Below are positions 14,993 through 26,841 of a DNA stretch of 64,000 bases, piece by piece. The notes beneath the pieces are model-generated. The model searched no databases. It had not been told where the DNA came from and was given only the letters and a program-made list of their open reading frames with translations. The position numbers were made by a program, and so were the translations under genes. How positions within the stretch are numbered: the first letter of the stretch is position 1; the number at the start of each line of letters is the position of its first letter. The stretch comes from Candolleomyces eurysporus (lineage: Eukaryota; Basidiomycota; Agaricomycetes; Agaricales; Psathyrellaceae), in the NCBI GenBank assembly GCA_027579435.1, contig JANBPK010001489.1, forward strand, positions 1-64,000, in the 5' to 3' direction.

Positions 14993-17164
14993 ATGCCCTC
15001 CTCCCTCTATGTGCCCGTCCTCCTGGGGGGGATGATCCTCACGGTGAGCTCAGTGTGTCTGTGTGCGTGTGCGAACGGTGCTCATCGTCCTCCAGGGATC
15101 CACAAATTCATTGTGGAGCAAGTGGCAGGTGCGCCAGCTGACAGACAGCCTTGACCCCAGCTGCTCATGCCCCTCTCGTCCAGGACATGCAATGCGTTGA
15201 TAATTGCGCCGACCCAGACCCGTCCAAGCGTGTGCTGTACGAACAGCCCGTCTGGCAGACCCTGCAGATGTTCCGTACGTGAGCCTGCATTCTACCCCGC
15301 TTCTTGTCTCTCATCGAAGCGACCCAGTCGGAGAAATGCTCTGTCAGTCACAACGTGCTAGTGTCTTCATCAGGTTTCATTGACCCCCACGCATCTCCAA
15401 AGGTTTTCTGCCGGTTCTCTACGCATGGTTGAGAAGCCGATACCATGCCCGTGCCGTTAAGCTGGAAGAAGAGACCGAGCCCCTCACCGAACATGCAGAC
15501 CAACCAGAACCTTTGCAAGGCTGGAAGTTCTTGCTCCTTTGGATACCTGCCGCTTGTGATCTCACCGGTACCACGGTATGCCGTTTCATCTGCATCTTCG
15601 CTCTGGCCTCATCTCCTTTTGTCTAGTTAATGAATATCGGGTTGCTCTATACGCCTGTCTCGATTTATCAGATGACGCGCGGCGCCCTCGTCCTATTCGT
15701 TGGAGTCTTCAGTGTTCTCTTCCTCAAGCGCCGTCTTTGGCTTTACCAGTTCAGTGCAACACTTGATTGATTCTCGACACCAAGTCTGAGCTCGATTATT
15801 TTAGATGGATCTCTCTCATCATCGTTATGAGCGGAGTCGCCTTGGTCGGCTACAGCGGCTCGCTTATCAAGGATGCGGTCAAGGATGCACTTGTTCCCCA
15901 TTCTCTCCGTTCCCTGGCCTCCAGAGCCGCTCCGGTAACCGCGAAAGGAGAAGCTGAAGACCTCGGAAAAGTCCTTGTCGGTGCGATCTATCTTCCGCAA
16001 ACAGCACTTTCAAATATACTGATTCTCGCGCTTATAGGCGTCTTCTTCATTCTTTTTGCCCAAATCTTGTAAGAATCTTTCCCGATTCTGACAATTCTGC
16101 GGATGTTAATTCATCTCCCTTTCTTAGCACCGCAACTCAATTCGTTGTCGAAGGTGTGCATGTTTGTGGCCACTCTAGTCTTACATATCACTCACGAGAC
16201 TTCATGTAATTTTACAGAGAAGATTCTGGGTAAGTACCATACTAGGAGAGAGCTGTCAAAGTTTCCCTCCAGTTTTCCTGTCTTCTCTTGTCGGAGGCCG
16301 CTGATGTTACTCAACAGGTCGATACGCCGTATCTCCCCTCGTGGCTGTTGGCTTTGAGGGATTGTTTGGAACCATCTCAATTCTTATGCTGTTCCCGATT
16401 CTTACGATCCCTTCCGTCGCCGCAGCTTCTCCGTTCTTTGACCTTGGACGCGGATGGAGCCAAATGGTTAACACTCCGACGGTCATTTACTCCGGTATAG
16501 CGATTGCCATCAGCATCTCCCTTTTCAACTTCTTTGGTCTCAGCGTGACCCGACATGTGAGTGCTACTGCGAGGAGTTTGGCAGACACCTGCAGGACCCT
16601 AGCAATTTGGATCATCAGTCTGGGGTTGGGCTGGGAGAAGTTCTTGATCCCGATATCATTCCTTCAAGTTCTCGGGTTCTCTTTGCTCGTGTAAGTACCC
16701 GGCTTGTGTTTTTTTTTCTGCTATCTTGTTTACGTTGAGCTGACTCGGTATTTTTGATATCTTGGTTGTATACAGTTATGGAACGGTGAGTTTAAACCTT
16801 CTTGTCAATACAGACCTCTTCTCCACGTTTGTTTCCTTTTGGAAAGCACTGGAAAAGGGATACTGTCGGTTTTGTGCCGTCACAACGAAAAAACGTTGCT
16901 GACTCTATTGTTCTCGTCTTTCCTTTTTAATTATAGTTCGTGTTCAACAATCTGGTCAGACCACCTCCTTGCGTTCCGGGCCCTCCTCCCGCAGCCGCAG
17001 GACGAGACGAGGAAGAGAGGGAAGGTCTTCTCTCGGGAACCCTGGACGAAACAGCCGCTCTGCCCGCAGATCTGGGCCAGGGTGGGTACGATGTCGTTCC
17101 AGAGGGCCAGCACGCCTTGGCCGCCAATAAAGCGACTTCACCACAGCACCCACGGTCCGATTGA
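14993..17164 (+). CDS. SLC35F6-like drug/metabolite transporter
   Basis: This is a multi-pass membrane protein of the DMT superfamily with about ten helices. It starts MPSSLYVPVLLGGMILT at 14993. Family marks are TNSLWSKWQD, LGEMLCFLPVLYAWL, DLTGTTLMNIGLLYTPVSIY, QMTRGALVLFVGVFSVLFLK, WISLIIVMSGVALVGYSG, QIFTATQFVVEEKILGRY and the late pair of helices LADTCRTLAIWIISLGLGWE and FLQVLGFSLLVYGT. This order matches SLC35F6, which in animals is a lysosomal/mitochondrial membrane protein with unproven substrate. The C-terminus is a hydrophilic acidic tail ending at 17164. At least nine short introns interrupt it. Substrate and membrane location are not given by the sequence. Confidence 0.85.
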
Positions 17165-20100
17165 GTCCAGAGCCTTCCCAGGTCCACGGCGATCGTCAAT
17201 TCGTATGTGAAGACTACATGATCCAGTTCAGCTGTTTTAGGATCCTTCCTGTGCTTTGGATGGCCGGTGCGATACATACCATACTTAGAGGGCATCATGA
17301 TACAGTCTGCCTATATAATTTTTCTTCCTTGATGAGGTCCTTGTTTCCCTCTTGGTGCTTTCTTTATTTATTGCGCTAGTCATGTGGTCTTTGAGTTTCG
17401 CATCGTCAAGACCCTGCGTTTCAACGGGTTTTGGCTGACATTGTGGCTGAGGGATCGGGTGTTCGTCCGACTTTCTTGATACATAGAATTGCCACGTTCT
17501 TCCTAGACTCGTCTTCCTATCGTTCCACGCATCCTGTATGTACTATAGATTCATCCCAGTTGGTTTTCTAGCCCCGTATCAAGAGGTGATGTGATTTGAG
17601 ACGAANCCCCCCGTCGTGTGGTGCCAGGAATCGCCGGATCGCCCGACGATGCAAGCAAGCACCATCTAACTCCCATTTGCTCATTGCCTCGAGGCTCAGG
17701 TTTCTGGTCTGGATGCGAGATAACCTTTACCGTGATGATGAGTTGATCCCATCGTCCGTCGATGTCGCTGAACCGAACAAGCCCTTCGATCTGGAGACAA
17801 ACTCTGATTCGACCGCCCCCGCCCCATCTCGCCTCACAGTGCAAAATCCATCTCGTTGACGAGTTGATGACACTTCATACTGATACTGTCGCTGCGCTGA
17901 GTTACAAGTCGACGTTTGGGGAATCGACTTGTCTTGTTTCGATGATACTTCAGTTAAGATTTTGGATTTTTTGATTGCACAAGAGTTTGTTACAACAGCC
18001 GGTGCTAGCTAGAACAAAATTGGTCTCTCGCCACAGCCTTACCCAGTTCGAGATACGCCGTACGTACGCACGTAGGTGGTTTGCCGTCTCCGTGATAATA
18101 TCAGATTGTGCACTGACTATTATATCGTTAGTGCTGGCGGCGGCCCTCCCTAGCTACAGCACCTTCCCGCGAACGAAGCGCAGAATTCTGGTTTCTGTAT
18201 GACCCTGAGAGGCTCTCCTCCAAAACTACCAAATCTTTTTTGTTGTCAGCGGACGGACCGTTTGATTGGCTTGATGCAGTCAATTAAGGGTGGTCGCGTA
18301 CGAACGACCGTCCACGTTGTGCTCCATGCACGCTGCAGATAGGCGAGAGTGGCGAGCGAGCGCGAGGTGTGACTGTTCCGGAAGTGGACGGACGGCTCAC
18401 TGTTGGTACGCGGCGGCATGACCAGTTGGGGACTCTCGGAAAATTGGAAGATACTGTCAAGATTGTTCGTAAATGAAATTTGATTGCGGGAAAGCATGGA
18501 AGGGACGCTTATGAGGGCAGGAGAATATTTGCCATCTGCATGCGCGAGGGGCGAGACCACCGCCTATTCCGCTTTTCAGTAAAGACTTTGAAAATCTGGA
18601 TGGGTGCTGGCGGAGCAAAACGGAAAAAAGGTATAGGCCTAGGCGTAGCACTCCAGCGAGGCGGCCGTCCCAGAAGCGAAGGACGCCCACGAAAGTCAAG
18701 TAGTGTTTGACCAAGTAAGAGTCACGGAATCAGCAGCCCCGGAGAAAGAAACATGACACAAGGTTGACAGCGATATTGGTCGCAAAAGGAAACTCCATAA
18801 TGAAAAGAACTGCAAGCGTGTAATTGCGGTGTCAGAGTCGCGTGTGCATGTCGTCGGCTGAAGTTGTACATGACCCTCGAGAGAAGAGTCGACCAAGTTC
18901 CATAGAGCCTTTCACGCCTTTCAGAGCGGGCTTCCTTGCCTCTTGTTTTCAGCCGTAAAATTTTCCGGCTTTACTCCCAAGCCGAATGGCTTGGTCCAGA
19001 GATGAGGGTAGTGCGTCCAGTGACAGAAGAATAACTGTGTGTTCTCTTGTTACAAACGCTTTTGTATTCGCTTCTTCGAAGCGCGGCGAGTCGCCCCCGC
19101 GCAATTAAGTCGGTGCCGTCTGAATAAGATCTCATGTATTGTATAGTTATCGCTCAAAATACTCTGGATACAATAAACGCTAGGTGACTCAGCTGACCAT
19201 AAATTTTTGTGCAAAACAGCGTAGTGTTTACTGCGGTGGGCATCTGTTATCTGGTTACTCCGTTTTAAAGGCCAAACGAAGGGAAGTAATTGAGCGTCAA
19301 AATACAAGACGAGCCAATCCTGGAAACGTGCTCACCCGTGGAGATATACAGCAATCCTTTGAGGAAATTTGCGGAATCTGGACCGGTTAGAATCTTCCTC
19401 AGATATTCCTTCACCTGACACAATTTTTTCAGACCAGGTAGGCGCCTGTCAGTGATTCTCAATTGACCACCAGTGGATGACCACTGATACTGTGTCAAGC
19501 CTCGGCCCATTAGCTGTCAAGGACCCTTTTAGATGACATCACAGCCGACAAAACCCTGCACTGGGCAGTACAGATGGTCAGCAGACCCTCAGGCCAGGTG
19601 GCAGCACAGACTTTACCTGGTGTCGTAAGTGCTGAGGACGTTTTGATGAGATGGAACTGCACACGCCTGCTGGTCATCACAAAACGCTGCTGTATGGGGC
19701 GGGAGAAGAACTACTGTTCCCAATCGATGGTCAGGATCTCATATCGCTGCTTCTACAGCCGCTTGCTGCGGTATGCGTTACGGACATGCAATACCGACGG
19801 TGATATTGCTTACCTTTCGTAACCTCAGTGCAAAAACATAAAGATAGGGTACTTATTCCTTAGCCGTGGGCGCCAAATGTTTCATAGATACAGTATGTCT
19901 GGCTCGTGGTAAGTGTGAGAGTATTCATTTTAGTTTGTGAGGGAAAGTTTCTACCCCGCATCACACTGCAAGTGTCACGTTCTTCCCGAAAGTAAGAACT
20001 TGATTGTCAGCCTGTGAAGGGTAGCATCTGACAGGATCGCGCTACATACTGCAATTTTAGGCGAATGAAGCGCATTTTGAGTGGTCACTGTTCAATATGT

Positions 20101-21340
20101 CTAAGCGTCAGAAGTGAAAGTTTGCATGTGTATTGTGAATAATTTGAACTTGAATAGGGAGATTAAACGTGCACTTACGAACAATGACAAGGGTAAACCT
20201 CGTGCTGCGCCTTGAATGCTTAACGAAAGGAGAAAAACGTGGTTGTTTAAACGACCTATAGGGAGAAATGTCTTGCGGACGAGTTTACCTTGACATGACA
20301 CGCGGTGACAAACGTGAATCTTTGAAGGTTGAACTCGTTCCGCACCAGCAGCGTACACCGAGCGGTGCGAAAAGTCCTCCGTCGCCGGGTTGCAACGGCC
20401 TGTCGGACGGCTCACCGGGCCCGATTCGGAGCGTTGCATCCTCGCCGGCGAAGCGCCTTCTTTGAAAAGACTCCTTCGAAAAGTGACAAGGAAGATAGAC
20501 AAACTTCGGTCTACTGGATTTGATGATAGTTTGTCTTGGCCCTTCGCGAAGGTCGTGATCAATGATCAAAGATCCCAATTTCGATAGGATAGGCGCTAGA
20601 CTCCCACTAGCCAAGATTAATGAACCCTAGTCTGGGACGCCGTACAGTGGGATGCTTTCTCCCAGTCAGTTCACCATGAAATCAACAGGTAGCCGGGGCA
20701 ACCGAGTCTGTTAGAAGGAATCTGGGACTATGAAGCACATAAGATCGTCATAGAAACTGAGCGCCCGACTTATCTGGGCCGATGGCTTCTTAGCTTCGTA
20801 GGTCGTGATGATACTCCGAGAGATATCATAATATATCGAGAACTCTTCCGTACTCGAGTACATGGTGCCCAAGGACCTGGGTGGCCGGATAGCAGAGTCC
20901 GCTCAAATCGAACGAAACCTGTGCACGATTGCTACCTTCCTGCCTCAAGGCAGTGAAGCCTAGTCAAAATTAGAACACTCCTTGAAGCCTGAGAGCTGGC
21001 AGTAAACAAAAAGGTTTAGAATTGCCCTTGCCATCGTGGCCACAGGGTGCTTCTCCCATTCATCCCTATCTTCCGTCCTCATCAGGTCCTTCGAGCGAGG
21101 AGTGTGAAGTAAGCGGCAAACGGTAGCTGTCGACAGAATTCCATAGCCAAGTCAATGTAGGCTGTCAGCGGTGCTGCGGTACAGGCTTCATCGTAGACAT
21201 TCACGTCATCGATCACGTCGTCAAAAGTTCTGATGATACATGTTCTTTCCTGTCGAAGCACCTGCGGCTTGTAGGTAGAGCTCGAACAAATACACCCACC
21301 CACTCGCCCACAGCCAGGATGCAACGAGGCCGATTTTGAT
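17165..21340. other. Gene-poor stretch, no supported feature
   Basis: About 4.2 kb with only short overlapping open frames on both strands and no domain, no paired exon structure and no recognisable transposon ends. The part at 20330-20470 is richer in G+C and open in several frames at once, so open frames there carry little weight. A small perfect hairpin (CAGTGG, loop ATGA, CCACTG) sits at 19471-19486. It could hold decayed repeats or an unrecognised short gene. Confidence 0.45.
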
Positions 21341-21802
21341 TTAGAAACATCGGCTGAGATCGCTAAAAACAAATTCTTCTTTAGTACTCTCTCCAATGGG
21401 AGGACTGATATAATGAGGCGCGGAATGGAAGCACACAGCGATGCCATTAGAGAATAGAATAGACACGGCCAAACCGCTCGCTTTGGGGAAGAACGAGGAC
21501 CAATTTGGTTCTTCTGTCGCACAGACGGCGAAAGTGGTCATCTGAATCCAGACTTTCCCGCCAATTGAAACGGTATACCGTAATCGTAATTGCTGAACAC
21601 TCGGCTCGATGAAGCTAGCAATAGAAAGGTAATTCCACATACTACAGACCGGGAGCATGTAGCTTCCGAGCCAAAACAGGGGTCCTAGCTGCTCTAAGTG
21701 AGAACAGCATTTTTCGCCAAAGAAGGGAAGGACTCGGACGTACTCACAACACCTTTACATGGATTCTAATCCGAAAACCCAGGACCTTTGACCGGACCAT
21801 GA
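21341..21802 (-). CDS. Hypothetical protein of about 117 residues, doubtful
   Basis: A start at 21802 (MVRSKVLGFRIRIHVKV) ends at a donor GTGAGT and joins, after an acceptor GTCTGTAG, to MWNYLSIASFIEPSVQQLRL and on to a stop at 21341 (SDLSRCF). The frame fits across the splice. The start lies only 13 bases past the SHQ1 stop on the same strand, which is unusually close for a separate gene. A second open frame (21082-21522) overlaps the end and may be a further exon. No family recognised. Confidence 0.3.
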
Positions 21803-21814
21803 TGATTGAAGTTC

Positions 21815-23525
21815 TTACAATGGCACAGGACGCTCTAAATCGCTCGCCGTTTCGTCATCGCTATCACTCTCTCGTTCCAGGTCTTCCCGTGTTGCAGCTT
21901 CGAGCTCTTCCAGATGCCATTGAATCAAATCCTTCTTGATTTTTAGATCCATCATAGTTCTGCCAAGTGACGCCAAATCCTCGTCGCTGACAGAGATAAG
22001 CCATATGTCAGAAATCACGTCCCACCGCCGTCCCCGACAGCGAAGCATGAACTTACCTGGCGTGAGCTTGTACCCAAACGCAGAAATCATCCACCCAAAT
22101 CTTGCTATAAACGTAGTATACCTCGTGATGGTCCAAAATGCGTTTCATATCCAACAAACATCGCATGACGGTATTTCTGCCTTTGGCTAGAAGTTGCGCG
22201 GCATCTGTGCGGCATTTTTCCGCCAGTACGAATGACCTGTATAATGGAAACGCGAGAGAACGCCTATACGAAGGGAGAAGCGCCGCAGCAAGCTCTGCAT
22301 TGGAAAAGCTGTGGACACCTTTGGAGGACTTCCAATCGGGAGACGCTCTAGGTGGGTCGAGGGCAGAAAAAGCTGCTGTTAGACTGCATATCGTCCAAGC
22401 GCTCTCTGGAGTCGGATCTGATTGGGTCGTTCGTGATTCGTAGGCGTAAGATAAGAGCAATGTGGCCAATGTCAGGTAAAGCTCGTGCGTCTGACGGCTG
22501 TCAGTGATATCTGTTTGAACAGGTGGTTAAATTGCCACTGGTAAAAATGGAAGAGAGATCCCTCACATTCTTTTCGAGGCAGCCGTAAAATTTCAAGGTT
22601 TTCTGATTCGGTGTATTCAAATGCACCACTTTGAGCGATATGGGGATGAGTCCATGTCAGGAGATCGCGTATATACTCATCATCCGCGAAGTCAGCCCTA
22701 CAAAGGTAGAGTTAAAGAGGAAGTAAGCTGTAAAGCAAATAAACCCACATGTAATGTTCTGGATCCCANTTTTTCGTCTTCGCGCTTGATTCTTCGACGA
22801 GTTCGTTCATCTCTGGAGCATATCTCTGCGTCAGATCCGAGATCGTTGACTTCGTTTTCCGTGTGGGCCACATGTCTGAAGTAGCCAGAATGGAGGTCCA
22901 GAAACCCATAAGGCTTTTCGACAGACAGCTGCAATTCAGGTAGTCCTTCTGGAACCTGTTGAGGAAGCCGCCAATCATTGGCAGCCGCTAGGGGAACGAA
23001 GTGGGTCAGTCCCAAATGGATAATAAAATAATGAATCAATTCAATCTACCTTCTTCGAATTCTGACTGCTCTTTGTCTGTTAGGCTCAGATCATCAAGCT
23101 TTCCGCTCAATTCTTGACCATTTTCAGTAGAAGAAATCACTTCGATGGATGGTGGTGGCTTGGATTGTCGAGGAGCAAGCAATTTGGCCAGCAAGTCCAA
23201 GTCCTTGAAGTGCTGCCCTTTCTGCTCCTTGGTCAAGACAACAGACAGGTATCCGGTACTCGGATTGTAGTCTGCAGACGAGGAATCGTCTTCCACCACG
23301 CTATGTGGAAAATTGAGGCGCAGGAAGTACGGGTTGACATGAACAGTGAGCTGTGTTTCATCAACGTTGACCTCCACATCCACTGCCTACTTTTTCATCG
23401 ATAGCTGCATTAATTCTTTCCGGTCTAAAAGAGCACGCGACGCGACGTACGCGAACAGAGGGACAATACATGGAGACCGTGACCGTTTCCTCGGTCTGGC
23501 TGCAGCTGAACCGAGGCGTGATCAT
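21815..23525 (-). CDS. SHQ1: SHQ1, H/ACA snoRNP assembly factor
   Basis: Shq1 is the chaperone that holds dyskerin/Cbf5 before H/ACA RNPs form, in the nucleoplasm. The protein opens with a CS-type domain: MITPRFSCSQTEETVTVSMY at 23525, then VEVNVDETQLTVHVNPYFLR and DYNPSTGYLSVVLTKE. The SHQ1-specific part follows: KPYGFLDLHSGYFRHVAHTE, WDPEHYM, ADDEYIRDLLTWTHPH, SAWTICSLTAAFSALDP, AFPLYRSFVLAEKCRTDA and LDHHEVYYVYSKIWVDDFCV, with an acidic C-terminus. The N at 22769, beside an A5 run, breaks the frame just before WDPEHYM; taking it out restores the frame, so this is a consensus error, not a broken gene. Head-to-head with the anthranilate synthase gene. Confidence 0.93.
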
Positions 23526-23928
23526 TCTATCTCGGTGTCGCTGTCAGAGTGTGACGGTATGCTCTGCGTCGTGGACCTTGAACCGGAGTATCTGGTATGC
23601 CTCTTGGCGTTGTATTGTCCGATGACCACAGCGTTGGTGGTGGTTGATGGTCGTCGTCGCANNANGAGAGCGTCGGGGCGATTAAGATTTAGTCACGTTT
23701 AGTCTCCGACGATCCGTTTGTCGATCAACTGCCATGGCGGACAAATGGCGGACTGTTATATTTCCTCGACCACTTCACAATCCTGCCTCTTGAACCTGCA
23801 CCACCACCAAGACCGTCATCCTCCGAGTTGACAGGAATAACGCCACTCGAGGCCCACTCTTAAATTCAGCGAGCTGGTACAAATCGCCCAATACTCTCTT
23901 ACTCGTACCCCCACCTTAATACCTCGGC
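23526..23928. promoter_or_regulatory. Divergent promoter region SHQ1 / anthranilate synthase
   Basis: This spacer of about 400 bases separates two divergent starts. It holds the N cluster at about 23662-23665. I see no GCN4-type site (TGACTC/TGAGTCA) that would argue for amino-acid control of the tryptophan gene. Confidence 0.45.
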
Positions 23929-25660
23929 ATGGACACCCAGGTCGGTCGTTTGCTATCATGGATAACGCTCGCTGACCCTTTGAATACATGATATAGAAAC
24001 TGCCTGCATACCCATCTTTGGCCACAGTTGAAAAGCTGATCTTGCAAGAGAAGCGGGGCAACTGTGTGCCAGTATATGTCGAGGTTCCCGCCGACCTCAT
24101 CACGCCATGCATGGCGTACCTTCGCATCGCCAAGGACTCGAAGTATAGTTTCTTGTTGGAGTCTGTGATCTCTGGCGAGAACGTCGCCCGGTACAGTTTT
24201 ATCGGTGCAGGTAAGTTGGTCGCTTGAACTCCAATTCGAGTCACTCTGAGTCCCTCGCCTAGATCCCTTCAAGGTCATTAAGACCGGACCAGGCCAGGAA
24301 ATCACTGGCGATCCTATGGTCTCCTTGCAAAAGGAACTCACCATGTTCGAATATGTCAAGATTCCCGAGGTCCCCACATTCACTGGAGGCGCTATTGGAT
24401 ATGTCGCCTATGACTGCATTCAGCATTTCGAACCGAAGACCAAGACCGAGCTCAAGGATACTTTGCAGATCCCTGAAGCCGTCTTCATGCTCGTGGATAC
24501 CCTCGTCATTTATGACCACATTTACCAGACGCTCAAGGTGGTGTCGCATGTCTTCAGCCCCAAGAACAGCGGAGCTACCAATCTCGCCTTTACCTACCAA
24601 ACCGCGGTCTCGAAAGCGAGGCGGCTGGCCAAGTCCCTTATTGCCTCGGTGACGCCGGAACCCCACCAGCCTCCTGTTACCCTCGGTAACGAGGGTGTCT
24701 CTAATGTTGGGAAGGCTGGATACGAGGGCTTTGTGACGACCCTCAAGAAGCATATCGTTGCCGGTGACATTATCCAGGCTGTACCTTCCCAAAGGTTGGC
24801 TCGACCCACATCCCTTCACCCATTCAATGCGTACAGACAACTCCGTCAAGTCAACCCCTCCCCTTACATGTTCTATTTGGATTGCGGCGATCTTCAAATT
24901 GTTGGCGCTAGTCCTGAGACCTTGTGCAAGGTCGAAAAGAGTGTGGTCTATAACCACGCCATTGCCGGAACCATCAAGCGAGGGAAGACTCCTGAGGGTA
25001 CGTTCACTTATCTTGAAGAGGAACATATGCTGAACTATACTTCTAGAGGACGAGAAGCTAGGCGCCATATTGCTCTCTTCTGAGAAGGACCGCGCCGAGC
25101 ACATCATGTTGGTTGACTTGGCACGAAATGATGTCAACAGGGTCTGCCAGCCCAAGACGGTTAAAGTCGACCATCTCATGAAGCTTGAGAAGTTCAGCCA
25201 TGTTATCCATTTGACTTCTCAAGTTTCTGGTGTTCTCCGAGAGGACAAGAACCGGTTCGACGCATTCCGCTCAATCTTCCCTGCTGGTACCGTTTCTGGC
25301 GCTCCCAAGATCAAGGCGATTGAAATCATCTCGTCCTTGGAGAAGGAGAAGCGTGGGGTGTATGCTGGTGCCGTTGGTCGTTTCGATTTCGCTAATGACG
25401 AGATGGATACCTGCATTGCTATTCGCACGATGGTCTTTAAAGACGGGGTCGCTTATCTCCAGGCTGGTGGAGGAATTGTCTTTGACAGCGTTGAAGAGGA
25501 CGAGTTCATCGAAACAGTCAACAAGCTAGGTGGAAACGTTAGGGCTGTTGAGGCTGCAGAACGTAAGTCGAAATCTCCGTTTCTCGAATCTAAACTGATA
25601 GTTGTCCTCAAAGGTCACTGGCACGCAGTGCAAAACAGCGCTCCCAAAGTCGCGGAATAA
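23929..25660 (+). CDS. TRP2: Anthranilate synthase component I
   Basis: This enzyme makes anthranilate from chorismate and ammonia or glutamine, the first step of tryptophan synthesis. About 510 residues. N-terminal domain: [37 protein letters not shown] (the tryptophan-binding LLES motif), [19 protein letters not shown]. Chorismate-binding domain: [103 protein letters not shown]. All catalytic segments are present. The start is inferred: ATG at 23929 gives MDTQ, then an intron 23941-23996 with the unusual donor GTCGGT but a good branch site, then [14 protein letters not shown]. The glutaminase partner is not in the window; in fungi it lies on a separate trifunctional protein. Confidence 0.94.
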
Positions 25661-25700
25661 TTGCATTAGTCTAGATGATATTAGAGAATAACGTGTATTA

Positions 25701-26693
25701 CTATGCGCCACGCCTGCCGTTGAATGGACGCTGTCTGGCCTTCTTGTCCTCGATGAAGACTTGGTTCCTGAGGTCTTCTTGACGAAGAGCCACACCCTCA
25801 CGCCCTGCAATGCTGAGTACGCCTGCGATGAGCTCGGCAACGCGAGCATTCTCGTCGTTGGCCGGGATGGGATACATGACGAGACGAGGATCGACGTTGG
25901 AGTCTATGATGCCGATGGTCGGTACGTTTTCGAGAGCAAATTCGCGGATGGCGTTGCCGTTGGCGACGGGGTTGAGGATGATGGCAAGGTCNGGGGGTAA
26001 CTCTGACCGAGTCGAGGTTTTGGTCTTTGAAAAATTCGCGTTTGTTGGTGAGGGTACCTGGCAGCCAGCGTTCACCGACGTAGTAGCCCTGTCGAGGACC
26101 CAGCCGCTCGGCAGCTTTCTGAACCACTGGTTTGAGGTCTGGCCGTGTACCAATGAAAAGGATTTGTCCTCCTGCGCGAGCGACTGCTCGTGTCACGTTG
26201 GCAGCTCGCCGGAGCAGAGGGAGTGTGCTGTCGAGGTCGATGACGGTGATGCCTGCTCGTGTTCCGTATGCATATGGCATGAAGTTGGGGTTCATCCTCG
26301 TCGACGCATGTCCAAAGTGTGCGCCAGCTGCGAGTAGAGCGGAGACGGTCGCGTTACGTGGTGGTTTGTGCAGTGAATCACGTAGGTGGAATGCTGTTTC
26401 TTCCGTCTGCGTTGAGCCGTATTCTCCAAAGGTGTCAACTGTAAAGAGTTGATATTTAGTAGCTGCTGGGGGAAGAAAGGGATAGCAGACGACGTACTGA
26501 GTGTCCGGACTTTGCCTTTTTGCAGACGGAAGTCCTCCCAGTCTGCCTGAGTTTCGAGCCGTCGGGGCTCGGAGGAGGCTGCAGCTGTGGACTGGCATCT
26601 CACAGCAGCGACGACCGACCTGCTCGTTGTGCGCGACGAGCAGCGCGTCGAGGCAGCGAACCACGGGCGCAGAGCAGCAGTCGGAAGAGACAT
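25701..26693 (-). CDS. MRP4: Mitochondrial small-subunit ribosomal protein uS2m
   Basis: The start at 26693 gives MSLPTAALRPWFAASTRCSS, an Arg/Ser-rich mitochondrial targeting peptide. The uS2 body follows: ALLAAGAHFGHASTRMNPN, YGTRAGITVIDLDSTLPLLR, GGQILFIGTRPDLKPVVQ, YYVGERWLPGTLTNKREF, DLAIILNPVANGNAIREF, VPTIGIIDSNVDPRLVMYPI, PANDENARVAELIAGVLS. The N at 25992, beside a G5 run, shifts the frame inside the conserved core between RVTP and DLAII. Deleting it restores the frame, so the gene is probably intact. Starts are 149 bases from the SSB gene on the other strand, both acting in translation. Confidence 0.93.
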
Positions 26694-26841
26694 AAGAGCG
26701 AATGGGGTGGCTGTGCAAAATCTNGGGGCCTCTTTTGCTTACCTCACCCGGCCATCGANTTTTTTATTTCTTAAANTTTTTTACTCCTCTTGACCACCAA
26801 CCCTCACTCGGTCTCTTTCCTCCATCTCTCTTACTCAAAAA
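26694..26841. promoter_or_regulatory. Short divergent promoter between MRP4 and SSB
   Basis: Only 148 bases separate the two start codons, so core promoters must overlap. The SSB side has a long C/T-rich tract just before the ATG, typical of strongly expressed basidiomycete genes. Three N's (26724, 26759, 26776) sit next to G or T runs. No clear heat-shock element was seen. Confidence 0.6.

Noticed and set aside
17975..18714. Short frames with one hydrophobic stretch each
   Set aside because: No start context, splice sites or family marks; consistent with chance.
20101..20614. Two overlapping minus-strand frames (153 and 109 codons)
   Set aside because: They overlap each other in different frames over a G+C-rich patch; neither has a domain or splice context.
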